This document shows positions 34,286 through 46,500 of a stretch of DNA of 64,000 nucleotides, in pieces. The translations under genes were made by a program, and so were the position numbers. Source of the DNA: Takakia lepidozioides (Eukaryota > Streptophyta > Takakiopsida > Takakiales > Takakiaceae); NCBI GenBank assembly GCA_030704615.1, contig CM060733.1, positions 10,666,001-10,730,000 of the forward strand, read 5' to 3'. The first letter of the stretch is position 1. Every line of letters starts with the position of its first letter. Below the pieces are notes generated by a model. That model was not told the DNA's origin. It made no database searches and worked only from the letters and a program-made list of their open reading frames with translations.

Positions 34286-37200
34286 TGTTCCTCTTCAAGA
34301 CTGCAACAACAAAGTAACCATGTGACAGAACTGCCGGATTATTGTGAAATTCAGAATGCAGAATTGGAGGGAATGAAGGAAAGGCTGAGACAGTGGTCCA
34401 GACAACGGCTCCAAGACGAGGGGTTTGCGCTCTTTGATTTGTCAGTGCGTCTGGATGGACGCCTATATCGGTATACCTCCCAACTTTGAGCTGATGACTT
34501 TGCGTGTGAGGATATGATGAACTCCTTGGCAACTGTTAAGGAATGAGGTGCAGAGTGAAAGACATTCTACTGCACTTGAAATCCACCTAAAACCATAAGT
34601 TCGTTAAAGGGTTTAGGGGATTAGTTATAGGGTTTTAGTTTCTTGTTACTGCATGTAGTAGTCCAGAAGTTCAGTGAGACCTGAGATAAACATTAGCTGC
34701 ACAAAAGTTTTTGTAGAATACATTTACTTGCACCTTCATTCACAGATGAGAATATGCCACAGCTTTCCAACCTTTGGAAATGACCATTAGTATGTGCTCT
34801 TCAATTTTTGTCATTGCACTAAAAGTACCCTAATAGTTGAGACCTTGCTATGCAGTATAGAGGGCTGGGAGATCGCCTATCATCCCCTTAAATGATGTCG
34901 TAAGCTCTGGCACCTTCTGAGTTGAAAGGTCAAAACCACTTGGGATAAAATAACCGGAACGGGTGCCCATCCCTTACTCTGTGTATGGTGCAGGGACCAG
35001 GTGTTCCGGTTCTACGACAACCAGCAAAAAAGTGGTCTTCTACCATCACAACATCAGTTCAGTCAGGTCACATTCTTGAGCTGTTACCTTCACATTAGTT
35101 AGAGAAGAGCATAACTTACCTTGTATCCTTACAGTCGTACCTCTTTCCCAGTCTAGCATGGTTTAGGGTCACCAGATCTGGATGAAATCCAGATCTTTTA
35201 TCTCAACAACACTTGAACACAAAGGATGCACTGGACATGCTGAAGGCATGAAAGCTTTTGGATGGATAAAATTGGAGCTGCAAGGTGGAAATTGGAACCA
35301 ATAGGAGTTCCCTATCTGATCATCTATGGGAAGTGCTTGTGCACCTGAGCTTCAACATGAATCTAAGTTGAAATACAGGGTGATGTGCACTCTGTGGGTC
35401 TCCAATGCTTCAATGACAACTTCCCCTGTAGAGCATGTGCATGAGCGAATTTCAACTAGGAAGAGGATTGTGGGTGGCAGTCTGCATGATTTTATCTAAA
35501 TATCACTAAAACATCAGCTACATCCTCTGAGGTGGGTGGTCTCCAGAACATTATAAGAAGTAAGAAGGGCGCCATGGGAGGAATTGGGGCAGGGAGATAT
35601 GGTGGCTATCAGTCGAAAGAACCCACTTGACGACGAGGACACCATGATTGAGGGTGTTGTTATGGAACGAGCTCGCAGGTCCATCAGCTTTTTGAATGTG
35701 TTGGTCTTGCTACTGCCTGGTGTACATGATGGATGTCGCCATGAATTTTTTTTCCATCGTCCATCCATCTCTACTGCTCACCTCTAAATTTACCAACTGG
35801 AAAGTACTCACCATTTTAGAACTTTGCTGCATCTGTGCTTTGGAAAGAAAAACTTTAGACTGGTTCACAGAAAATTGCTTGGCTAAGGTCAGGTCTTTGA
35901 AATCCCTCCTATCTCTCCTGGAAACTTGCCTCCCTGTCACAGAGGAAATTGCTCCAAAGTGAGCAAGCTCAGTAACTGTCTGTAGGACTATATGTCATAC
36001 TACTTCGAGATCTTTGACCCATCTGTGGTCTAAAATAACTTGAGTCTTGGTTATGCGTAGGTCGCTATATTGACATATCTCTCTTCATTAAGTCCTACAA
36101 CACAGACAGTCCTTACAGCCCCACTTGGACTACGTGAGCATCCTATTTTCATCTTCTTGTTGATGTGCTGCCTGTTCAGGTTTCCCTTGTCTATTCACAA
36201 TACAGAACATCAGACTGGCTCAGTTTTTCTCCTGTGTTGTCTTTTTGTCCCCTCCTCTCTTCATCTGTGTTGTTTGATGTTTTCTCAGTATCCACTACTA
36301 TACCAAGCCCCCATGTTCTTCTCCCATCCTCTTCCCCTCTTTCTACCGCATCCTACATGAAGTCCACAGCCACAAGGGCTGCAGCAAGCCAAGTCTAATG
36401 TCTCCATCCTCTTTTTTCTGTCGTTGAGCATGGTACAAGACTATGACAAGCATGATATCTTCAGTATATTCCACATGTATACAATGAATTCTGTGCACAT
36501 TGCAGAGTAACATCAACTTGAAAGGGTCCCTGCAGATTTCTGCGAGTGGCAGTGCCAGCCAGCCAGTCAAAAAGCTTAAATGTGCTATCAAAATGGCGCC
36601 TAGACCTCACAGCCAACCGCATTGCATATGAACGGTGTAAGCTGGCCATCGATTGCTTTGCTTCCCCTCTTCTACGACAAGCATTCAAAGGGACTATTGA
36701 GCTTCCTATGTCCATTTGTCAATCTACATCCACAAAGAATGGTGCTACATCACAAACAGCTGTGACAATTGGGGAGGGAGTGATGGCCATCAGAGGTTTG
36801 ATCATGGGAATGGAAGAGCTGCGCACCAAAACTGCAAGTGTTTTGGAGGGAGAAACCAGAAAAGACGGCTCTGTTGTAGAAGGCTACAATAATTCCGAAG
36901 GGCTGAGTGTAGCTAATAGCCCTCCATCTCGATTAAGTGGGAAGCAATTTGGGGCACACAAGGGCACTGTAAGGGCTTTGTTGCAAGCAATGCAGATGGA
37001 CCTGAACACGAGCCAGAAAGCGGCTGTTGAGGCAGCCATGTGCCAGAGGGCGACTCTCTGGCAAGGCCCGCCTGGCACTGGGAAGACGCGAACTTTGGTG
37101 CAGCTCATCACCTCCTTTTGTCGCAGTGGCCAAGGCCAGGTCCTTGCCTGTGCTGATAGGTATACCTTTCCATCATCTTATCATTCTCAGCCACGTTGCC

Positions 37201-40200
37201 TGGCTGTGTTCTCTGCTTTCCTGTGGTCGTAGACTTGGCTCATTGGCACCCATTTTGATTTCCTTTGGCGACTCTCTCTTTGTTTGTGTGCAATAATGTC
37301 AACATATCGTTTGATGTTTCGTTTGTTTGATGGAGGGTGACGTCTTATCCTTATCTTTCTTCAAAATAGCAGTCCTGCATGCTTGCCTTATGTATCTATT
37401 TCTTTCTGCACTCAATGTGACAAGTTCTTGGTGTGTTATTGGGCCTGTGTGGCTTGCCAATGTTTGTGGTTGTCCACTGTGGTTTTGAACAAGCACATTA
37501 CATTCTCTTTTATCTTGCTCTTTCCTCTGTACTTGCCTGCTTGTTTCACTGAAACCTTTCAGGGATGTTGGGATTATTTGTCTGCAGCAATGTTGCAGTC
37601 GATAATCTGGTGGAAGGCTTGCTGAATCAAGGTTTACGTGTGGTACGAGTGGGCCAGCCTGTTAAGGTCTCCAATTCTTCCATTTATCTCGGTTGATTTT
37701 CTGACAATATTGACCAGATGTAATAAACGTTTTGGATGAAGAGTTCCAGCTTCTTCGATTAATCATGTATCATTGATGAAATTGGGAAACTTCTCCAAAA
37801 AGAACTATCTGTATTTTCAGCAAAGAACCTTGAACTTGGTCTGGAAAGAGGAGGCGCTGGACTTGTATACCATTCTTGATCATTTTGTAAGCTGATTGTG
37901 GGGTTAGCTTCAGCCACTTTCTGCAACTAATGCTACAGTATTGGATCTAAGTAGAGTCCGTGAAGCCTCTGGTCATGTCAGCCTCAGCCCGGCTTTGCAA
38001 CTCCTGCCAGCAGCTGATTGTTTTCTCGCACATTCGAAACTGCTGGTTTGTTGGATTGACAATCCTGTTTCAAAACATGGACTGGCTAAGCAGGCAGATT
38101 CTTCTGATTCTGGTGACTGTCTTACTGTGAGTTGGAACATACAATGGTTGGCATGTCTGTGCAAACTTTGCACCCTAAAACATGTTTGATTTGACTGAGT
38201 ATCCAGAAGGGTCATACTGACTGACTACTGGCACTTTGCCACTGCTTTTGACATTTGTTTCATCATGAAGCAAGTTCTGTTGATACCCACATATCGTGAT
38301 GAGTCTCTCCTATGCAATGGTGGTGTGCTTCTGAGAAATGGAAACTATTTCAATGGTGAAGTACTGATGTGGGCCCCATGTACTTCTGTTTGAAGGTGAA
38401 AGAGGAACTTCGAGAGGCCACAATTGATGCTCAAGTTGCAGCCCACCCACTGATGGAAAAAGCATTCCAATCCAGGGAAGCTGCTATCGTTCAGAGGCAA
38501 GAGACTAGGCAAATCAACAACAGCAAAAAACGTATCAGCAGTGCCAAACAGGCGACCTCTAAGTGGGAGGAAGCCATGGACCTGGAAGCCAAGGCTATCA
38601 AAGCTGTTCTGGACAGGTTTGCTCAGTCGCGCACTTCCTGCTGATGCAGATTAGAGGCTTCCACAGCTGGACAGTCCCTTTGATGGGAATTCAATCTTCA
38701 TTGGAATGTATGTTGGACGATAGACTCATACTGCATCTTTTACTGGGTCTACCAGGCAGCAGCAGCAGCAGATTTTAGAATCTTCACCCCAACCAAGCTC
38801 AGACCTCTGCCCCATAGCTTGCTGCCATATGGCCATGCCTGGTGAGGGGTTCTCCTCATTACCAAGACTATCACATTATCCACTCACTATGCTTCACTTA
38901 ACACAATTCCCTGACCTATCTGAAGCCTTTAATCAGTGACTGTTCATATAGGGCGGAGGTGGTGGCTGCTACATGTGTGGGGGCTGGGGACGCTGTTCTT
39001 GATGATCGACGCTTCCCTCTATGTGTAATTGATGAAGCTACGCAGGTCCGTTTTTGTTCACAGCCTAGCACCACCTGCATTGCCTAGGCAGCAGTGAACA
39101 CTAAAGTATCTAGTCCCCCTGAGCGTCTCAATCTGCACATAATTTGACATGGATAGCCTTGCAGTATTATACATAGAGGCTTACAACTTGTTTGTGGGGA
39201 GGTGGATCATGCCACACAAGCCACGGGACTTCTGCACTGAATATTCATCACCAATGTTACATGAGCAACAGATTCAAATACTCGTTTGCATGTCTTTTAT
39301 AGCAAATTGAAACTGGAGGTCACAGTGGGATAAGTAGATTCCTCTGCACTGCTTAAGCTGGTATACAATGCTTGAATGGTAGCTTGTGTAGGCTACAGAG
39401 CCAGCATGCCTGGTACCAATCTTGAGAAGTGGTGCTGACAGCTTGGTATTAGTGGGAGATCCTGCTCAACTGCCTCCCACAGTTGTTTCCAAAGAAGCTA
39501 TGGAGGTGCCTTTTCTTCTTACTCTGAGATTGTAGGCAATGTTTGCATTAGCTCATGTCAAATATGCAACCCTCCTTGAATTTAGGATGTATATGCTACC
39601 CATGGTTCTAACCATACCAGTTGGAAAACATGTGCAAACAAAAGAAGTGTTTGTCAACAGCTTGCTTCTAGCTCTGCACCCTAACGTTGATGTTGAGGGT
39701 TGGGGTAGGTCAGATGGGCTTGGCTGTAAGTCTGTTCGAGCATCTGCAGCAGTGTGGTGTCAAGCCGTACCTGCTTAACACCCAGTACAGGTGTTGATCC
39801 TCCTCCTCATCTCCTAGGAACTTCAAAACATTATCCTACTAAGAAGGTGACATCTAGTATCTCGTAGTCAAAATTTTGTTAACAACCTGCACCAAGCCTT
39901 TTTTACTAGCCCATCAAGTTAGTCTGAAGCAGGTAGGTGGTTAGAGCCAGCTGCTTCATGGCATGGGATTGCTTGCCCCAATCCGTTAAACGTTATGTAC
40001 AGATCTTCAGTGAGTCACACACAACCTATCCTTCAGCCCATAATTTTCTTCAACTACTCAAGGGGAATGTTTTCCTATAATTATGCAGCAAACTTTGTTA
40101 TACAGACGAGCAGCTCAAGTACAAAAATGTGTTGTTTAACCAGAAAACTGCACAATCAGCTTGGCTCAGGATACCGAGCGCCCATTTATGTACGATTTTC

Positions 40201-42601
40201 ATCAGTTGCCCCACCCTACTGAACCTCAGTGACTCTGTCTCTATTCTACACCTTTGAGAGGATGTGGAAGGTACAACAGCCATGAGCAGAGCATGTTGAA
40301 AGTTTGTAAAACGTGGTGAAAAGACCTCTTCCATTCATCAAGCATTATTGTCCTCAAGGCCAACTGCAGAGTACTACCTAGTCGCAAGCATCATCGCACC
40401 TGCATAAAGGCAGGCTCACACTTTGTCATCTTCTAATGTGAGTTTCTCAAGATCTCAACATTGTCAAGGTCAAAATCTTGATATTGCAGGTATGCTCCAG
40501 ACTAGACACTTATGTTTCAGTTGTACAAAGACGAACTGGTAAGCCAAAAGACTGGAAGACTGAATGTTTTATGGTATGCTTGATTCCTGGCCGTTCTGTT
40601 GATCGCAGGATGCACCCAGCATTGGCAGCATGGCCATCACTCACATTTTATGGTGGTCTCCTTTTGTCTCATCCTTTGCCCTCTGACAGGCCTGCACCAA
40701 AAGGGTTTGTACTTTTCAACGACGACCACTTGAGTTCTAGAGTTTTAGTTACTGCTGGAGCATAGTGCTTAGGAGCAATCAACAGCCATTACAATCTCGT
40801 TTGTAAAACTTATGGTAATATTTTCCTTTGAGAAGAAAGAAATCGGACTCTGTAAGAAAGCAGATAAATCCATCTCAGGCTGCAATGAAAACTGGGTGTA
40901 CTGCTCAGGATGTTGTCTCGTATGCAAATGCACTGTTCTGATGTTTGCAAGCAGCTCACAGGTTTGTGATGTTAATGTGAAGACAATTTGGTTTATCAGG
41001 CTACATTGGCCCAACATGGAGAAGCCACTTGTCTTCGTAAACTGTGCTGGTGGCAAGGAGGAGACTACTGCAGAGGGCAACTCTTGGCTGAATCTTAAGG
41101 AAGCCTTACAGGTTTGATGTCTTCACTTGAAAAATGACCATACCTTAAGGCCTCTCCTAATGTAGCACTACTATGGTATCACATGTGGCCTGTTTAGGTG
41201 ATGTCTGCTCTTGAATCAGATTGTCTGATGCATGAAGTCCTGTATTTCACTTCTCAAGTTGTTAGCCTTTTATGCATGTTGTAGTGCACTACCAAGGTGG
41301 AGTTAGGTGGTCACTTTGCAGTACATCAGCAGTGTTGAGAGGTTTTTAGCAGAAGTGATGGGGCTGGAGGCTGTAGGTGGTGAAGGTTGCCCAAGTGCTG
41401 CTTGCCGAGGATGATATTTCTGGTGACATTGGTGTAATTGCTCCCTATGCTGCTCAGGTAGACACCACCTTGAAATTTATTTCTGATTTCTACATGTTGC
41501 AAAGGTATGTTTTGTTATAGTGTGCATTTAGGTTGTGAACTGGATGGGCTTCAATGGAGTCTTTCCAGGGAAGGGGCTGGAGAAGGGACCCCAGCATGCC
41601 AAGATAACGTCTGTTGGCCTTGCATTTCAGGTCAGATTACTGCGAGACCTTTTCCAAGCATCTGCAGGTCAGGATAAGGACAAGCTTGCAGCTTTGGAAG
41701 TGGCAACTGTGGACGGGTTTCAAGGGCGAGAAAAAGAGGTATACGTCACTGTTTTTTATTACAGCTCTCTCTCTCCCCCGTTCCACCAAGGCTACAGAAA
41801 ACAATATCTCATGAGTACATTTTTCCCTTCGCCCAAACTGGGCACGGGGTCTATGGCCACAAGGCTACAGCTAACAACGTTCCAGGAGTTCATCTCTCTC
41901 TCTCACTTTAGGCTGGAAGAACTGACCCTGCTAGATGAAGCTGACTTGTAGGCTGAGGCCATGTAGGAAGCATAATGTCTGATCAAAACAGAGTTCAGCA
42001 TTAAACTTCCCTGAACTTGTTAATGGGTGAGGACCTTAAGGATGACTTGAGGGGCCTACCTACCCTTGGCACTAGACTGAAAACTCACAACGGGGAGTCT
42101 TTGCCAAACAATGTCTTATGAGTACATTCCTCTCTCTCTTTCCTCTTAAGGGTTTATACCACAGTAAGTCCTACTACTGCAGTGAACCCCTTACAAAGGT
42201 AGGGTCTGTTCCCTCTGGTTTCGCTCAAACTGGGCATGGGGTCTATGGCCACAAGGCAACAGCAAACGTTCTATGAGTGCATCCTGCAGGGTACATGACC
42301 TCTTCAGCGCCAAGGCTGTCATTTGAGAAAAGCGGTCTAACTCATGTTGCCATCTAAGGTGAATCATTGTCTGTTGGGTTGCATGCAGGTAATCATATTC
42401 AGCACAGTTCGTTCCAATACATATGGGCGGCTGGGATTTGTGGTAGATCCCCGACGCATGAATGTAGCTCTCACAAGGGGAAAGCGGGGTTTGGTGGTTG
42501 TGGGCAGTGCCACAACACTGCAATCAGACAATCATTGGGCCTTGTGGCTGCAACACATTAGGAATGAGCAACTTTGGTATGATGAAGATGTTTTACATTA
42601 G
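34286..42601 (+). CDS. SMUBP2/UPF1-like superfamily 1B helicase
   Basis: Exons inferred by hand are 34286-34470, about 35568-35678, 36536-37159, 37588-37666, 38396-38616, 38952-39045, 39392-39505, 39714-39790, 40609-40704, 41000-41111, 41377-41457, 41631-41738 and 42389-42601 (TAG). All use GT-AG borders and all phases fit, giving at least 704 residues. Helicase motifs appear in order: Walker A GPPGTGKT (37065-37088), [13 protein letters not shown] (39031-39045), GDPAQLPP (39455-39478), QYRMHP across an intron, [10 protein letters not shown] (41709-41738), and ALTRGKRG (from 42467). The N-terminal exons ([10 protein letters not shown], then [11 protein letters not shown]) resemble the barrel region of IGHMBP2-type helicases. 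It should be a 5'-3' ATP-dependent RNA/DNA helicase. Plants have a plastid-predicted relative, but location is unproven here. The 5' end is incomplete, and a short exon between 34470 and 35568 may be missing. Confidence 0.88.
41780..42300 (+). mobile_element. LINE 3' fragment within the last helicase intron
   Basis: Two or three partial copies of a sequence containing CCCAAACTGGGCACGGGGTC, TATGGCCACAAGG and CTTATGAGTACATT lie in intron 41739-42388. In between, a fragment reading [12 protein letters not shown] and LPLALD matches the minus-strand LINE remnants at 44.4 and 48.4 kb. It lies in the sense orientation of the helicase gene. Confidence 0.6.
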
Positions 42602-43598
42602 CTAGGTAGCCACTGTCTGGGTGCCTGCCTGGTGTGCAATTTACACCATTGCACCCTTATCATGCCATTACATTTGATAATGACTACTATGGCAAAGATT
42701 AAGACATGCACATGGTATGTTTAGAACACAATGCAAACACCCTCTATTAGACAGAGCAAATTCTGTGAGCTAATTTCTTCCTGCAGACTCAGGCACAGGA
42801 CATTTGAGTAAAGAACTTGGTCTATCATAGTGCAGCAGTAAGGCAAAAGTCTTCCTCAATCAACAGCAAACATTAAGCCCACGCATATTTAGCTTCACAT
42901 TTGCATCAAAGGAAGGACTTGAAGATTATATATTGGTGTATGAAAACAATTTGTCCGTACTTAACAGGATAAATCCCTTGTGGAAACCCTGGCGAAATGC
43001 TTTGATGTTGATATATGTTTAATCCACTTAAGAGGATCCTGCAGACTGAATACACAAGAATCTTATTAGGTCCTAACCACCACCAAATCCAAATGCAAGT
43101 GAAGAAGACCTTACCTTTAAACAGCTTATAGACAAAGCCCCATCTAGCGTATTATATGAACAGCCGCTGCTTTTTGTTCACCTTCAATGAGAACAGCGCA
43201 GGAATGTGAAAATTGAAGTATCTAGTGTAAAAGTGGCTGTGAAGCAAGTAGTTAACCAGATCCACCACCCCTGGACAGAAGAGTTAAGAACTTGGAAGCT
43301 TTTCAAGGTAGCATTAGCAACCTGTAACCACTTGACAGTGACACTTCCAGTACTACAGAACCTTCGATAGGCCTGGGGTGATACTGGAGCTGACCCACTC
43401 TGATGTAGACACACTGAGTGGCCTACATATACAGGCCCCACAGGTATCATGTATCCTTGATCCACATCACATCCCTTCAACACTCAAGGCAAGAAAAGCT
43501 GTGGCTCTGCTTCAACACCGACCAGAAGCAGAGAAAAGCCAGGACCTTTCTACGCTTAAGACTTTCATGGATTTGAAGAAATGCCAAGAGTGTATTCT
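42602..43598. other. spacer between convergent genes
   Basis: About 1 kb lies between the helicase stop and the DnaJ stop and would hold both 3' UTRs. No gene was recognised. Confidence 0.5.
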
Positions 43599-46500
43599 TT
43601 AAAGTGCAAATGACTCAAACTCTGGTCGTCTAAGGCACGGTGAAGAACCAACCTGAGTAGAGCTTGGGTTCTCAGCATGAAACATAGCAGAGGTTTTTGG
43701 ACTCACATGACTCGCATGAGCCTTCTTGGAAGTGGAGCTTTGGGCCTTCACATGAGAACCACCATCTTGCCGCAAACTGTTATTCCTTCGAAATTCAACT
43801 TTTGCTCCCTGCTCTCACCAGTTACAGTTGCAGTCAAGTTGAACTCAAGATCTCAGTTCGAAAGCAAAACTGGGGCCTGCCTTGCATGATGTAAACCTTG
43901 TCTGCTACTCCGATTAAAAACTCCGCAATAGTTTTACTGTGTTTCCATTCATTGGGAGTTAATTGTAGCTGGTAGAATAGTTTAAAAAATTGGTGGAACA
44001 ACATGATCCTTTTGCACATGGAGCAAACCATGAATGTGTCCGATCCACACAAGTAGGAGTCAGCCAGCACCAGCAAACCAACCTGGAAAATAGTGCCCAG
44101 CTTCTTCAATGCTTTTGCACGTTGCCTCAGCACCTCCTTCTTGACATTAGGTTCACGCAGTACCTGCCACCACCTTACCTACATAAGCTACATGCAAGAA
44201 CCAGGAGGCAACTTCTCATCGACTACATGTCCTAACAAACAGCTCCACAACGATGCTATGGGATCTTCTGCCAGGCGGTACGATAATGAGATAAACTGAG
44301 GGTATTTCCAAAGATCAACTGAACAGAATTGGAAAATGAGATCATAATGACCCACATAAGTCAAAGAGTGTACTCATAAGACATTGTTTGCCACCACACA
44401 AGTCAAAGAATGTACTCATGAGATGTTGTTTTCAGTAGCCTTGTGGCCATAGACCCTGCGCCCAGTTTGGGCAAAACAAAAGGGAACGGCCACTACCTTT
44501 GTGGGGGCTCCCTCCAGCAGTGGGACTCCCCTTGGTATAAATAATCGGTTCGGGCTTTCCAGATTTCCTCTAGAAAGCCCTTCACAAGCATCAATTGACA
44601 TTCTTTGTGCTTCTGCCATGGCGTTAGACAGTTCAGCCTCCAAGTCAGCTTCATCCGGCAGGGTCAGTTCTTCCTGCCTAATATTCAGGTACTTGAAAAT
44701 CTCCTCTACCTTGTTCCACCAGGACTTAACCTGTTTAACAGGACGGTCTCGCTTCCTAGGAATAGCGCGATCATCCGAGGGTATCTTGTATAAGGCATGC
44801 GAATCAACTGACCCCACCATCTGACCTTGAACTCATCACTTCCAGAGCTTAAGGGTCGTACGCAAATCTCAACCCAAACAGCCACCTTAGCTGTTCTAGA
44901 GCACGCTGACATGCTCTATTTGAGCACCGAAAGCTGAATGGAATCTAAAGTTTTAGCATGGTTGGAGTTGCCAATCCATACGGCAGACACATACTAGGCC
45001 TAGTACATTGCCAAGAATGGTCCATTTTACTTCAGTATTAATTCCTGGAAAAATTGAGTGAGACCTAAAGCTTTGCATTCAGCTTGACCCACTTTTTGTG
45101 TATGCGCATCCGAGGTACAACTGAGAAAAACTCAAAACCAAGATATGTGTAGGAATGGAGCACAGGGATCTCTTCACTACCCACCGACCATTTGAGATCC
45201 CCTCCTCCCTCCCCACAATCACTGAAGGCCACCACCCCACATTTACTAACATTGACTTCTGGCCTCCACAGGTCAAAAGTACAATCAATCAACTCCGGGA
45301 GATTGATGGGGTATAACCTAGGCCCACGAAGACATCTGCCAACATAAGTCAAGAGAAAGATAGAACAAGTTAAGTGCTTAATCTCAGTGTGTCATCATGC
45401 ATCCACCATACCGATTGGCAAACATGGGAGAGAGTACTCTCAATGTCAGCCACATTGAGCTTCCACAAAGAATCAAGCATCACTTGCTGCTTGGTCTCTA
45501 AGTACGTTTCCAGGGCCTTTTCATCCATCTCCCCACTTGCCTGCATCTGCCTCTTCATATCTTCTTGCATCTGCATCAACTGTATTGCACCTGGCCCCCA
45601 CCTCACCCCAGCATTCGGTGAATCAAGGAAGATAACTCTAGCATGTCCTGTGAATGTAGATAAACAGTTTTGACAGTTCCAACTAACACCGTGGCCATGT
45701 TCTATGCGTACACCCTATAGGTGGCACAACAGCAAACCTTGGCTACTCACCTGCCTCCCATTACCAACAGAATGAGATATGGTTCCATAGCAGAGTTAAC
45801 TTAACTTGTCCACCAGCACTTGCCAGTTTTCACCAATCTTAGTGAGGCCCACACCCACTTGCAACGAAAGTGTGTTGCAATGAGGACTGTGCCAAGGCAC
45901 TCTCTAAACAAAATCCAGTTAAATGGCTTACAAGCTTCCCCAAAAAAAGGACAACAATATGTAGACAAGGACTTCTATAACGAACAAATACACCAGTCAT
46001 AGGAATGCTACCAGCAGCAGCTGTGACTTGAGACTTAATAAAATGGCCTTTGTCGCGCACCCATTCAGTCAGGAAAGGCACCCCCAGAAAGAACACACTT
46101 TTGCCAAGCTCCTTGGCAGCCTGCCTTGAGTAGATATACCCGATTGTGTGCAGCATTGCCTCCCCAAACGCTGCCCATCCACATCAGCCCATACTTTAGG
46201 AATGTCCTTGCAACATAACATGCATAACATAACATAACATCCTCAACTCATACAGCTTTAGAAACCATGCCACCCTCTCGCAAACTTCTCTCCAAAGACA
46301 ACTTGAAGCAGTATTGACTAAGACTTCTTACGGATCAAACAAACCAAACACAGATCATACAACAGCAAGCAAGTAGGAAAGTCCAATTTTGAACCTGCAC
46401 TCAAATTTTTGGTCAGTCTCTTGGGATTAGAACTCCTACCAGCCTCTGCAAGGTTTCGAGCCTCAGAAGTGCCCCACTTAGTGAACCCCAGCTTGTCCCC

